A stretch of DNA of 23,602 bases from a virus: positions 1 through 23,602 of the IMG/VR virus record IMGVR_UViG_3300017752_000168. One strand, given 5' to 3'. Shown here piece by piece: positions 7,100-16,715 of this stretch (positions are counted from its first letter, which is position 1; every line of letters starts with the position of its first letter). The notes under the pieces were generated by a model. That model saw only the letters and a program-made list of their open reading frames with translations, was not told the origin of the DNA and ran no database searches. The position numbers were made by a program, and so were the translations under genes.

Positions 7100-7535
7100 G
7101 ATAGACGAAGCACAGCTTGATATAGACGCAGCTGACTTGTATGATGACTTACGAGAAGACGATATGCTAGAGATACTAGGACTTATGCACCACCCTAGAG
7201 ATGCTGTGTATGCGTCGTATAGTAGTTCTAGTAAATGCTACAGTGTAAAGGACGATATGAATAACTTGTACTGTTCCTTTGGTGTAGCTCCTATCGAAGG
7301 TTCTAATATAGGTAGTGCTTGGTTATTAGGTACTAGAAGATTACCTACGATTAAGAAGTTCTTTTTGAAACACTCCAAGGAACGTATGGAGGGATTGTTA
7401 GACGGCTTTGATTACCTCACTAACTTTGTTATGAAGAGTAACACGTTGAGCTATAGGTGGTTGAAGTGGTTAGGTGCTGAGTTTAACGATTGTCAGTTGG
7501 ACGGGTATCTGTCATTCATACTAGAAAGGAAGTAA
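7089..7535 (+). CDS. Internal virion protein A / GNAT-like (T7 gp13-like)
   Basis: The gene encodes 148 residues from ATG 7089, close to the 138 of T7 gp13. A central IGSAWLLGTRRLPTIKKFFL block and a C-terminal YRWLKWLGAEFNDCQL give the N-acetyltransferase-like fold signature known in T7 gp13 relatives (DUF2833). In T7, gp13 is needed for proper incorporation of internal proteins although it is not clearly part of the mature virion; acetyltransferase activity is not established. Position between the gp12-like and gp14-like genes supports the call. The ATG lies within the end of tail tubular B, an 11-base overlap that suggests translational coupling. Confidence 0.82.
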   Translation: MELRIDEAQLDIDAADLYDDLREDDMLEILGLMHHPRDAVYASYSSSSKCYSVKDDMNNLYCSFGVAPIEGSNIGSAWLLGTRRLPTIKKFFLKHSKERMEGLLDGFDYLTNFVMKSNTLSYRWLKWLGAEFNDCQLDGYLSFILERK

Positions 7536-7541
7536 CGATAT

Positions 7542-8138
7542 ATGTGTAGTATTGAATTAGCAGGTTTAGCGTTAGGAGCAGCATCGTCGGGTGCGTCGGC
7601 TATAGGTGCTAGGCAACAAGCCAAAGCACAGTATCAAGCACAGCTTCAACAAAATGAGATGCAACGTCGTTATCAAGCACAAGCAGCAGCAGCGGAACGG
7701 CAGAGAGCATTACGCCAGATGACAGGTGAGCGGATGCAACAAGCACAGCAAGAAGAAGCTATCGGTCGTCAAACTCGTGAGAGAGAATTAGCTACACAAG
7801 CAGCTGTAGGTTTAGAGCAAGCTAGAGATAGAGGAGTAGCTGGACAATCTGTTACTGCTGTTATGGGTGAATACTTAGCTAACTTAGGGGCGGCACGAGA
7901 AGCACTAGGTAGACAACAAGAATTGATAGGGGTCGGTAAAGGTTTTGCTCTTGAGGATATTGGGCTAGCTTCGCAACAACGTTTAATCAGTATAGACCAA
8001 CCTATATCGACACCAATACGTCCTAGAGGCCTAGGTATACAAGATGTATTAAGCGTGGCTACTGGTGGTTTGCAAGGTTATCAACTAGGTAGTAGTTTGT
8101 CTAAACCCACAGTTCCTAAAACTAAAACAACAGGATAA
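7542..8138 (+). CDS. Internal virion protein B (T7 gp14-like)
   Basis: The gene encodes 198 residues, nearly the same as T7 gp14 (196). A small hydrophobic N-terminal segment rich in Ala and Gly (about 5-22) precedes a long Gln-, Ala- and Arg-rich helix (about 25-110) and a flexible tail. In T7, gp14 is ejected first and forms the pore in the outer membrane. ATG 7542 has AAAGGAAG upstream. The TAA stop shares a base with the next ATG (TAATG at 8136-8140). Similarity to gp14 rests on size, composition and position. Confidence 0.87.
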   Translation: MCSIELAGLALGAASSGASAIGARQQAKAQYQAQLQQNEMQRRYQAQAAAAERQRALRQMTGERMQQAQQEEAIGRQTRERELATQAAVGLEQARDRGVAGQSVTAVMGEYLANLGAAREALGRQQELIGVGKGFALEDIGLASQQRLISIDQPISTPIRPRGLGIQDVLSVATGGLQGYQLGSSLSKPTVPKTKTTG

Positions 8139-10405
8139 TGGCTGAGAAAAGAGCAGTACCCGGTATACAACCAACAGTTGGCGGTTTAGGTCAATACTCA
8201 GTAGGACAGCGTCGTGCTGCTGCTGTAGCTGTACCTAGAAGTAAAGCGTTAGATTTAGCTGATACACTTAATGCGTTCATGGGTGCGGCTAAGAGCTACG
8301 GAGGTTTACAGAAGCAACAAGAACAAATAGGTTTAGAACAAGCTCAGTTAGTAGAAGAACAAAACATAACTGCTGAGTTAAAGAAACAGAAAGATGTAGA
8401 CGGATTCAGTTTGTTAGCTACTACCAACAGAGACAGAGCGTACAGAGATGCGTTGTTAAAACGACACATCAATAACACGATGTTGCCTAGTCTAAAATCG
8501 AAAGCTGCTGATTTAGTAAATGCTGAGAGTTATAAGACACAAGCGGACCACGGAAAAGCTGTTGATGATATGTTGTCAACAGAGTGGGAAACTTTAGTAG
8601 GACAAGTAGGAGAAGGTGCAGCTAATAGTACAGCAGGTAAAGCTCTTTGGAGTATGATTACATCTCCTTACAAGAATGAACTAGCTCTTAAATACGAGAA
8701 AGCTAGAGACGAAGTAATACTTAATAACAGTACGCAAGAGTTAGGATTACAATTATCAGTAGCGACTAAACCTATAGTAGACCCAGCTTCTGGCCGTGTT
8801 ATTCCCTTAGATACTTCTAACCTTCAAACAATAGCAGAGAACACGGAAGCTCGATTATCTGAAGACTTACCGCAGTTAAGTAACACTGATAGGAATAAAG
8901 TTTTAGTATCAGCCTACGCTACTGAAGTAGACAATTTATATGCACAACAAAGATATACAGATGCTAGTAGGATGTTAGCTGTTTTAAAAGCTACTAAAAT
9001 AAACGGTGTACCTGTTTTTAATACTACTCAAGCTAAGTCTGTACTTAATCCTATAGAATCTAAATTAAATAATAAGTTACTAAGTTTAGACGAGAAGCGT
9101 GATACTAAAGTAGGTAAGCGTTTCGCTAATAGAGTAGTAAGTGTTTTAGGAAACATAAAGAACATAGAGGAAAGAGATCAGTTATCTGATATATCCGCAG
9201 AAGAAATAAAAGATTCATTTGTATCTCTAAACCCTAACTTAACAGCAGAGCAATTAGACGCAGAGGTTGAAAACTTGTTTGATGGTACAGCTTCCCCTAT
9301 ACAGTTATTCATTCAAAGGTTGCGTGAGTTAGCTAATGAAAGTGGAGACGAGGGTGAGTATTTATACTACGAGAATGTGGATGATATAAGGGATGGATAT
9401 GAATCTGCCTTAAAATTTCCCTTTGACCCTATACCATTAACCAAAGAAAACAGAGATAATATAGTCCTAGAATATGAACAGGATAATAAGAAAACAGGCG
9501 TAGACGCTACAGAGTTTTTAAGGGATAAGTATAGTAACCAAGTTAAGATGTTCCCAGAGTTAAAATCTAAGTCAGAGGAGCTTACAGCTGGTAACTATAT
9601 TAAAGATCAACCTGTTTATAAAGATATAGATTCTAGGCTTGGAAGTTTATTGAAGGTTGTAGATCAGAGCTATGAAGATGATGGTTTCGAACTAGACTAT
9701 GGGAATTTCCTAAAGACAGCTGCTAATAAAATCCAAGAACAACTAGGTACTAAAGCTAAGGAACTATCGGGACCTCAGTACGACGAAACTAGAAACTCTA
9801 CTATTCAAACATTTGCTGATGAATTATTACAAGAGGAGAAGCTAAGGTACGAAGGTATAGTTCAAGCTAAAAGTATCTCCCTAGATATAGAACCATTGTC
9901 TAATAAAGAGATAGAGAGAATTGAAAAGATAATACCATCTAAAGATCAAGCCAAGAGAGGGGAAAGGGGTGAAATGCTTTACGAATCTCTAGGAGAAAAT
10001 AAAACTAGAAAAGCCCGAACAAGGAGAGGTAAGATAACATACACGACTGGAAAGATAGATCGCGGGTTAATAAATGAAGACAGGAAAGCTATGTTAAAAA
10101 ACAGGGACACTAACGATTTAAAGTTATCTCTGTATAAACATGGATTTGATGGTTATGTTCCTGAGTCTGCTAAACTACTAGAAGAAGCTAACATGGATTT
10201 TATGGATGTTAAACTTTTTGGGGACGATCAAGAGTTTAGAAACTTAATAGTTAAATGGGACCCAGTGCTTAAAAAGGATTTATCAAATGAACTCTTAACT
10301 CCAGTAGAAAAAGAAATAAGAGATGAGTTTCAAGCTTTCGGTGTTTACGATAACGCTACTATGTTTAAATTTGCAAGCAGCCAAGAGACTTTGCTGAATG
10401 ACTGA
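8138..10405 (+). CDS. Internal virion protein C (T7 gp15-like)
   Basis: The gene encodes 755 residues, against 747 for T7 gp15. It begins with a basic, Gly-rich N-terminus (KRAVPGIQPTVGGLGQYS) common in marine podovirus gp15 homologues. It is otherwise a mostly helical, charged protein with FRNLIVKWDP near the C-terminus. In T7, gp15 and gp16 form the periplasmic tunnel and motor for DNA ejection. No catalytic motif is apparent. The gene overlaps its upstream neighbour by one base and the gp16-like gene by eight (10398-10405), which fits a coupled operon. Confidence 0.87.
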   Translation: MAEKRAVPGIQPTVGGLGQYSVGQRRAAAVAVPRSKALDLADTLNAFMGAAKSYGGLQKQQEQIGLEQAQLVEEQNITAELKKQKDVDGFSLLATTNRDRAYRDALLKRHINNTMLPSLKSKAADLVNAESYKTQADHGKAVDDMLSTEWETLVGQVGEGAANSTAGKALWSMITSPYKNELALKYEKARDEVILNNSTQELGLQLSVATKPIVDPASGRVIPLDTSNLQTIAENTEARLSEDLPQLSNTDRNKVLVSAYATEVDNLYAQQRYTDASRMLAVLKATKINGVPVFNTTQAKSVLNPIESKLNNKLLSLDEKRDTKVGKRFANRVVSVLGNIKNIEERDQLSDISAEEIKDSFVSLNPNLTAEQLDAEVENLFDGTASPIQLFIQRLRELANESGDEGEYLYYENVDDIRDGYESALKFPFDPIPLTKENRDNIVLEYEQDNKKTGVDATEFLRDKYSNQVKMFPELKSKSEELTAGNYIKDQPVYKDIDSRLGSLLKVVDQSYEDDGFELDYGNFLKTAANKIQEQLGTKAKELSGPQYDETRNSTIQTFADELLQEEKLRYEGIVQAKSISLDIEPLSNKEIERIEKIIPSKDQAKRGERGEMLYESLGENKTRKARTRRGKITYTTGKIDRGLINEDRKAMLKNRDTNDLKLSLYKHGFDGYVPESAKLLEEANMDFMDVKLFGDDQEFRNLIVKWDPVLKKDLSNELLTPVEKEIRDEFQAFGVYDNATMFKFASSQETLLND

Positions 10406-13400
10406 AGAAGAGTACAAAAGATGGAAGGATCAACTAAAGGGTTCGTTAAGCGTAAAAGAACGCGAAGAGTTTGGTTCTCAATTAGAAAAAACAGATAGAC
10501 CTCAACCTATTCAAGAGACTATACCTGAATCCACTTTATTAGCACCTGAAGTACTTGAAGCTAGACAGATAGCAGAACAAGAACTAAGTACAGGACAGCA
10601 TATAACTGGAACTGCATTAGGCGTTAGTGCTGAGTTAGGTGTAGGTTTAGCACTTACCCACAAACTACACAGATCACAGAAGTATTTACAGTGGTTAAAC
10701 AACGCAAAGCGTATATCTACTGTTGGAATCTTAACACCAGAACCTGCAACTACTGTAGGTGGTGTTATTGGATTGGCTGCCTCTGAAGCTGCTATATGGG
10801 CGGGGTCTAATTTCATCGGACAGAAGATTAGGCAAGCTTACGGTTTACAAGATAAAGTATCTGGAGGTGAAATGATTGCGGCCTCTGTGTTTGGTGTAGG
10901 GCTTGTAACTAAAGCAGCTGATAAGGTTTTTAGATTAGGACCGGGAATCGGGGCAGCTAATGCGTGGAAAGGCCGCGAGGCTCTAGTAAACGGTGCTAAA
11001 ACTTTTGTTAGCGGCTCTGCTCTAGGTTTAGCTGAATCTGCAATGCGTCAAGAAATTGAAGCACAGTTAAATGGTAAAGACCGCGACGAGTATGACTATT
11101 TGTTTTCTAGTTTAGCTGGTGGTACTTTTAATAGTTTGTTTTCCGTTTGGTCTAGGACTGGTAAATGGGGGAGGGGTAAAGCGTCTGAGGCAGCTGAGAA
11201 CGCTAAAGCTAGATTAGATAAAGACATAAACGACTTACAAGAAAGATTGAAGGAGGGTAAAGGAAGGGCTAGAACTCAGTTTAAGATCAAGAAAGAAATA
11301 GCTACTTTAAAGCAAAGTAAGGAACTAATTGACGACTCTATTAATGAAATTAAAACAGCTGACGAAGCTTTATCTAAACAGGAAACAAATCCTAAAGAAG
11401 TAGAAGATATAGATGAACCTCTGATTAAGAAGGAAGAAGAAGTTGTTGAGCCGCCTATCGCAGATAAGGACAAACCAAAAGCAGAAGAACCTGATGAGGT
11501 TGAATTAGAGGAACCTGAGTTGCCTCGTTTTGTAGATAAGGAGAGGGAGGAAGCATTCGAAGTGTTACGTTCTAGGCTTTCTAAAATGAGCAAAGACAAT
11601 ATGTCTCAAGAGTCTGCACTGATAGAAAGAGAAGCTAAGAAAATATATAACCGAACATATACTAATTTAAATAATCAATTAAGGAAATTATCTAAGAATG
11701 CTGATGATACAGAATCTCTCGAAACTATGTTATCCGAAGTGCAGTTCTTCCGTAAACTTAATACCGAAGTAAAAGACATAGTTGAAACTACAGGGGGTCG
11801 TATATTACAAGCAGCACGTAGAGATGCAGATAAGTACAGATGGTTATCTAAGTATAGTTATCGTTCTCGTTTGGAAGATGCTGCGTTAGGTAAGTTAGAG
11901 ATAAGTCTTGAAGCTAAATTAGGTAGGACTGTTATAGCGGAAGATGCTGACATAAAAAATTTATTTGATGACTTTGTTAAAATAAAACCCCGGATTAAAG
12001 AAGCGGGTAAAGCTATAGATAAAAAGGTTACACGCAGAGCTAAGGCTAGGAAAAAGAAAGAAGTAACAGAACTTCAAAAAGCAGAACGTTTAAAGAAAGC
12101 CGTACAAACTAAACTAACAAAACTTCAAAAAGAACTAGACGAACTAAGAACTAGGTTTGGTGATGATATAGCACTAGAAGAGGCTGCCGCTAAAGTTAAA
12201 AAGAAAAAACCTAAAGACCCTAAGCAAAAAGATTTAGAAGATCGCATTAAGTATTATAAAGAAGTAGAAGCTGAAGTAGCTAAAATAGAACAGTTGGAAG
12301 CTAATCTAGCTAGAGTTGCTGATATAGAAGCTAGGAGTGTTATATCTGAGTTGAGGACTGAAGTAACACCTAAACCAAAAGGACCAACTAAACCTAGTAA
12401 AGTTAAAGAACTTCAGAAAAAGATTTCAGACTCTAAGAAAAGAATGAAGCAGAAGTTGTCTGACTTAGACAAAACTGTAGTAAAAGAAGCTAAAGAGAAA
12501 CAGAATGCTAGGTTGTATGGAGACATGGAGCAAGCATTCTTTGCGGCGTTAGAGGCAGATGTAGCTACTAAAGGTACTAAATTTATAAGAGGAGTTAAGC
12601 AAGCTAGACAGATGGCTTTGATTGATCAACTGCCTTCCGTGTTTGCTGGTGTTCCTACAGGTATAGGTGCAGGATTTAAACAGTTCTTTAGGATACCCGC
12701 TACTTGGTTATCCAGTTTACCACAAGGAATGCCTATAGCTAATAAGATGGCACAGATAGAAGCCGCCAGTGCCTTCAAGATGTTGACCGATTTAAACGGA
12801 CTAGGTGAATCGATGCGTCGTACATTCGCAGAAAACATAAGTGCTACAGATAGACGTGCGGGGCGATTATCAGATGAAATAAGTACGGTAGGATTACCAA
12901 GGGGGGAGCATGGATTGATAGCTAAAGCCGCTAGAGATGCTAAAAGGAGAGCGGAATCCGTAGATAATGTAGCTAAGTCTCTAGGAGATTTTGTTATCAT
13001 GGGTAAGTTTCATCAAATTTTATCTTTAGGCGTTCGTGGTATACAGACGGTAGATGACGTGTTTAAAAGGCAGATTATTAAATCTAGGATATACTCAGAG
13101 TCTAATAAAAAAGCGTTACTAGAGTTCCCTAACGACACTGCTAAACAGAAGCAGAAAGCAGAGGAATTATATAACTCAGCTTGGGTAGATAGCGACGGAC
13201 TTGAGGTGTTAAACGATACACACGAGTTCATGGACGAAGTTAACCAAGTGCGTGAAGAATTGTTATTCGCGGGTAATACAGATGACCTAGAAGATGTTTA
13301 TGTTAATTCTTCAGAGAAACTTATTAATAATCTTAAAGACCTAAGCAATGACGACGGTTTGCTAGGTTTCAGTATAAATGCTTTCTTACCCTATATCGGT

Positions 13401-14813
13401 GTTCCGATCAGAGCTGTATACCGAGGAGCTAGGCTTGTTGCTGCACCTGCTAAACGTTCACTAGGTTTACTAGAAGTTTCCCCTTTTGAGTTACCTAAAC
13501 GCATAGGTGAGACCTCAAACCCATATAACAAGATCATACGAAACCTTGAACTTGAGATGGATGTTGTCAGTAAGCAACTTGCTAAACCAGATTTAGATGC
13601 CGCAGCGAAAGCAAGTTTCCAAGAAGAGTTTAATTTATTAGATGACAGACTTAAAAACGCTTTTGTTCGTAGAGCTAAGTATAACAATGAATTACTTACA
13701 GATGCTTTAATTGCTACAGCTATAGGTGCTATTGGTTATCTTGGAGCTACTAGTGGTAGTGTTACTGGTTCTTTAGCTTGGATGACAGTCGATCAGAGAC
13801 AGAAGACGGGGATGGAATCATTCAAAGCGTTTGGTAGCGACTACTCAGCTGCTTTGCCTTGGTCGTTCCCTCTTGCTTTTATGGCGGACTGGGCTGCGTT
13901 TGAGAGAGTGAAGGAAATAGAAGAGAGGGAAGGTATAAAGATTTTAACTAAAGACCAAAATAGATGGTCGGTATTGAAGCAATCCTTGATACAGTTATCT
14001 AAGGCTATGCCTCTTGCTGAAGGTGTTAAGAACTTTGAGGAAATAGTAGGAGGAGAAGGTGAGGTTCTTACATCTGCGTTTACTCGATTAGTAGCTAGTT
14101 ATGTACCAGTACCTGCTCAAGCTAGAAAAATCGTACAAGCATACGAGGCAGAAGGAGACGCAGCTATAGCAGATTTAAGGGGAGGTACGTTTTATGATAG
14201 AGTTATGTATTCTGTATTAGGTATAGCTCCGTTAAATAAAAAGACAGATTTACTAGGTAACGATTTAGTTTCTAATAAAACTTGGGTTACTGAAGCTATA
14301 GTAAGACAAGCACCTAGAAGACAGAAACAACGATCAGATTTTGAAAAGATAGTAGCAGCAGATACACACGCCAACATAAGACGTAAACCTGCCACCCTTT
14401 ATCCCGGAATCCGCATGACTGAGTTTAGAAACTCTGAGGGGATGACGCTCTCATACGCCTTTGATAGAAGACTAAGGGACACTCAAGTTAGAATAAGAGG
14501 TAAAAAACAATACCTAGAAGATGCTATATATGATTTAATCTATAACAACCGTTGGAATAAAAAGTTTGATAAAGGGTTTATAGCTAGTGAAACTAATCCT
14601 GATGTTCTTGTTAATGAGGGCTTAGTAGATTTAAGTTCTTTATTACAGAAATTTTATAAACAAACTCAGAAGGATATGTTAAAAGACCCTTCAGTACTTG
14701 ATGACTTCATAAATAAAGAAGATGTACCATTGTTTGATATCATAGAAAGCCTTGAGCTAAAAGCAGATGAAACAGGACGACCTATATCTATATTAGAAAT
14801 CTTCTCAAACTGA
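10398..14813 (+). CDS. Internal virion protein D (T7 gp16-like)
   Basis: The gene encodes 1471 residues, longer than T7 gp16 (1318). Hydrophobic Gly/Ala-rich segments in the N-terminal 170 residues and again near residues 1095-1135 are candidate membrane-inserting parts. Residues about 270-720 are highly charged Lys/Glu coiled coil. The C-terminus, with RDTQVRIRGKKQYLEDAIYD, resembles other podoviral core proteins. In T7, gp16 spans the cell envelope during ejection and carries an N-terminal lytic transglycosylase. I see no recognisable transglycosylase motif here, so the cell-wall activity may be absent or placed elsewhere. Role is assigned from size, order and layout. It is the last gene before a 46-base gap and the fibre gene. 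Confidence 0.87.
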   Translation: MTEEEYKRWKDQLKGSLSVKEREEFGSQLEKTDRPQPIQETIPESTLLAPEVLEARQIAEQELSTGQHITGTALGVSAELGVGLALTHKLHRSQKYLQWLNNAKRISTVGILTPEPATTVGGVIGLAASEAAIWAGSNFIGQKIRQAYGLQDKVSGGEMIAASVFGVGLVTKAADKVFRLGPGIGAANAWKGREALVNGAKTFVSGSALGLAESAMRQEIEAQLNGKDRDEYDYLFSSLAGGTFNSLFSVWSRTGKWGRGKASEAAENAKARLDKDINDLQERLKEGKGRARTQFKIKKEIATLKQSKELIDDSINEIKTADEALSKQETNPKEVEDIDEPLIKKEEEVVEPPIADKDKPKAEEPDEVELEEPELPRFVDKEREEAFEVLRSRLSKMSKDNMSQESALIEREAKKIYNRTYTNLNNQLRKLSKNADDTESLETMLSEVQFFRKLNTEVKDIVETTGGRILQAARRDADKYRWLSKYSYRSRLEDAALGKLEISLEAKLGRTVIAEDADIKNLFDDFVKIKPRIKEAGKAIDKKVTRRAKARKKKEVTELQKAERLKKAVQTKLTKLQKELDELRTRFGDDIALEEAAAKVKKKKPKDPKQKDLEDRIKYYKEVEAEVAKIEQLEANLARVADIEARSVISELRTEVTPKPKGPTKPSKVKELQKKISDSKKRMKQKLSDLDKTVVKEAKEKQNARLYGDMEQAFFAALEADVATKGTKFIRGVKQARQMALIDQLPSVFAGVPTGIGAGFKQFFRIPATWLSSLPQGMPIANKMAQIEAASAFKMLTDLNGLGESMRRTFAENISATDRRAGRLSDEISTVGLPRGEHGLIAKAARDAKRRAESVDNVAKSLGDFVIMGKFHQILSLGVRGIQTVDDVFKRQIIKSRIYSESNKKALLEFPNDTAKQKQKAEELYNSAWVDSDGLEVLNDTHEFMDEVNQVREELLFAGNTDDLEDVYVNSSEKLINNLKDLSNDDGLLGFSINAFLPYIGVPIRAVYRGARLVAAPAKRSLGLLEVSPFELPKRIGETSNPYNKIIRNLELEMDVVSKQLAKPDLDAAAKASFQEEFNLLDDRLKNAFVRRAKYNNELLTDALIATAIGAIGYLGATSGSVTGSLAWMTVDQRQKTGMESFKAFGSDYSAALPWSFPLAFMADWAAFERVKEIEEREGIKILTKDQNRWSVLKQSLIQLSKAMPLAEGVKNFEEIVGGEGEVLTSAFTRLVASYVPVPAQARKIVQAYEAEGDAAIADLRGGTFYDRVMYSVLGIAPLNKKTDLLGNDLVSNKTWVTEAIVRQAPRRQKQRSDFEKIVAADTHANIRRKPATLYPGIRMTEFRNSEGMTLSYAFDRRLRDTQVRIRGKKQYLEDAIYDLIYNNRWNKKFDKGFIASETNPDVLVNEGLVDLSSLLQKFYKQTQKDMLKDPSVLDDFINKEDVPLFDIIESLELKADETGRPISILEIFSN

Positions 14814-14859
14814 CTAAGGACTTGCTCTTCTCTCTCAATAATTAATAATATATATCATC

Positions 14860-16095
14860 ATGGCTATAACTTTCGTAGACTATACAGCGACAGCTTCACA
14901 GACCGAGTTCTTGTTTAACTTTGACTACCTTGAGGACGAACACGTTGCTGTGTTTGTAGACGGCGTAAAGAAGACTATAGGTGCGGATCAAGATTACACA
15001 GTAGTAACATCTCCTAGTAAAAGGATTGTACTTAATGCAGCTGCAACAGGCGGAGAGATTGTAAGAGTACGTCGCATCTCAGCACCAGAGACTGACCTCG
15101 TAGACTTTCAAAACGGTTCTGTACTTACGGAGTCCGAACTAGACAGAGCTTACTTGCACAATCGTTATCTAGCTGAAGAGAGTGCTGAACAGAATGATAT
15201 ATCACTACGAGTAAAAGCTGGGTCAGATGGTTCATTCGACGCACTAAATAAAAAGATAGTTAATGTTGCTGATCCTACAGCCGATCAAGACGCTGCTACT
15301 AAGAACTACGTAGATGATACGGTTGCTGGTGTTGTGGGAGGTTCTATACCTGACGGTTCTGTTACTTACGCTAAGATACAAAACTCAGTAGGTAATAACG
15401 TACTGTTAGGTAATGACAACGGTGCGGACTCCGACGTACAGGAACTTACAGCTACTGAAGCACGAACATTATTAAACGTAGCGGACGGTGCTGAGGTAAA
15501 CGTACAATCCAACTGGAGTGAGGCAGACACTAATAGCGATGCTTTCATTCTGAATAAACCTACTATACCAACACCAACTGATCCCGTACCTACTGGAACC
15601 GTTTCTGCTTTTGCTGGAAGTGCTGCTCCTACGGGTTACGTATTATGCGATGGTGCAGAGTATGATGAAACTACAGAAGCTAGTTTATTTGCGGTCTTAA
15701 GCACTACTTACAACACAGGTGGAGAAACAGCTAACCACTTTAGAGTGCCTGACTTACAAGGACGAGTTATTGCGGGTATGGGCGGGAGCTTATTAAGCGG
15801 TGCAGACGCTGTAGGTGACGAAGGAGGCGTTAAAGAACACACGCTTCTTGAAACAGAGTTACCAGCACACGATCACCTTACTCTTAATAATGCTGCGGGA
15901 AATAGTGGGAATGGTGTGACTGCTACTAATTCAGCATCTTTTTCTACAAGTTTCGGTGGTGATTCTAGTTACCTAATGAAAGCACCTTCTGCGAATCCTA
16001 TAGCAAACGTAGGCCTATCAAGTGAGACTGGAGGAGACTCCGCACACCCCAATGTCCAACCCACAATGATCCTTAACTACATCATTAAAACATAA
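14860..16095 (+). CDS. Tail fibre with T7 gp17 N-domain and tail-collar domain
   Basis: The gene encodes 411 residues. Residues 1-130 match the T7 gp17 N-terminal domain that anchors fibres to the tail (FVDYTATASQTEFLFNFDYL, ESELDRAYLHNRYLAEES). A linker with the common KKIVNVADPTADQDAATKNY motif (131-150) follows, then LLNVADGAEVNVQSNW (205-219). A phage tail-collar-type domain runs from about 246 (GTVSAFAGSAAPTGYVLCDG) through HFRVPDLQGRVIAG (293-306), and the end is NVQPTMILNYIIKT. The protein is probably the central receptor-binding or adaptor fibre to which other adhesins may attach. ATG 14860 has no Shine-Dalgarno; the leader is AT-rich (TATATATCATC). Confidence 0.93.
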   Translation: MAITFVDYTATASQTEFLFNFDYLEDEHVAVFVDGVKKTIGADQDYTVVTSPSKRIVLNAAATGGEIVRVRRISAPETDLVDFQNGSVLTESELDRAYLHNRYLAEESAEQNDISLRVKAGSDGSFDALNKKIVNVADPTADQDAATKNYVDDTVAGVVGGSIPDGSVTYAKIQNSVGNNVLLGNDNGADSDVQELTATEARTLLNVADGAEVNVQSNWSEADTNSDAFILNKPTIPTPTDPVPTGTVSAFAGSAAPTGYVLCDGAEYDETTEASLFAVLSTTYNTGGETANHFRVPDLQGRVIAGMGGSLLSGADAVGDEGGVKEHTLLETELPAHDHLTLNNAAGNSGNGVTATNSASFSTSFGGDSSYLMKAPSANPIANVGLSSETGGDSAHPNVQPTMILNYIIKT

Positions 16096-16098
16096 GCG

Positions 16099-16350
16099 AT
16101 GATTGACTCCCTTCCTAGTCTTCTTAACACCGTCCTTGTAGTCACTCTTGGCGTGATCGGGTGGATTATAAAACGTATGATAGAACGCTTAGACATTGGA
16201 GATAAACGACTTACAAAGATAGAAGTAGAACTGGCAGCACAACGAGAACGAGACGCAGCCGTTGAAAATAGAATAGGTAAAGTTGAGACTGCTATCCAAG
16301 AGATGCACAACAAACTAGACCGCATGATGGAAATATTAGTAAGGAAATAA
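16099..16350 (+). CDS. Small membrane-anchored coiled-coil protein
   Basis: The gene encodes 83 residues. A single hydrophobic helix (about 7-25, LLNTVLVVTLGVIGWIIKRM) is followed by a highly charged heptad coiled coil (about 28-80). It starts three bases after the fibre stop. In T7 the genes after gp17 are the holin 17.5 and the spanin 18.5, so this could be a holin accessory or an inner-membrane spanin, the latter fitting a C-terminal periplasmic coiled coil. Equally it may be a structural or unknown membrane protein. I do not assign a function. An antisense frame over it (16077-16424) is a shadow. Confidence 0.8.
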   Translation: MIDSLPSLLNTVLVVTLGVIGWIIKRMIERLDIGDKRLTKIEVELAAQRERDAAVENRIGKVETAIQEMHNKLDRMMEILVRK

Positions 16351-16353
16351 ACG

Positions 16354-16479
16354 ATGAGCTTATATAAAAACATTAACAAACGTAAGAGCTTAGGCATCAG
16401 CCGTAGCAAGAAGAAGTCAACCATTACTCCTAAAGCGTACGCTAATATGAAGCGTGGGTTTCCGAAGAAGAAGAAGTGA
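16354..16479 (+). CDS. 41-residue very basic protein
   Basis: This is a short gene with good support: ATG 16354, AAGGAA seven bases upstream (16341-16346), and TGA at 16477-16479. The product is strongly Lys/Arg-rich, starting MSLYKNINKRKSLGISRSKKK and ending GFPKKKK. Similar MSLYKNINKRK mini-proteins occur, as I recall, in fibre regions of marine phages with unknown function. Its stop overlaps the GTG start of the next basic protein (GTGA), so the two are probably translated together. Nucleic-acid binding is possible from composition only. Confidence 0.72.
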   Translation: MSLYKNINKRKSLGISRSKKKSTITPKAYANMKRGFPKKKK

Positions 16480-16712
16480 GCGTATCGTTGTCGATAGGTA
16501 GAGGTGAGAAAAGCAAGAAGGGCGGACTCACTGCAAAGGGTAGAGCTAAGTATAACAGAGCTACTGGCTCTAAACTTAAAGCTCCTCAGCCCGGCGGTGG
16601 TCCTCGTAAGCGTTCCTTCTGTGCTCGTATGAGTGGTAACAAGGGACCTATGAAAGACAGTAAAGGTCGTCCTACCCGTAAAGCTTTAGCGTTGCGTAGG
16701 TGGAAGTGTTAA
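16476..16712 (+). CDS. Basic GGLTAKGRAKYNR protein (DUF6321-like)
   Basis: The gene encodes 78 residues, Gly-, Lys- and Arg-rich. It contains GGLTAKGRAKYNRATGSKLK, RKRSFCARMSGNKGPMKDSK, PTRKALALRRW and a C-terminal Cys. This is a strongly conserved small phage and environmental protein family (DUF6321-like by recall) without known function. It may be a structural or DNA-associated protein. The GTG start overlaps the previous stop by four bases. The two Cys (48 and 78) might bind metal or form a disulphide, but no classic zinc-finger spacing is present. Confidence 0.82.
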   Translation: MSVSLSIGRGEKSKKGGLTAKGRAKYNRATGSKLKAPQPGGGPRKRSFCARMSGNKGPMKDSKGRPTRKALALRRWKC

Positions 16713-16715
16713 CAG

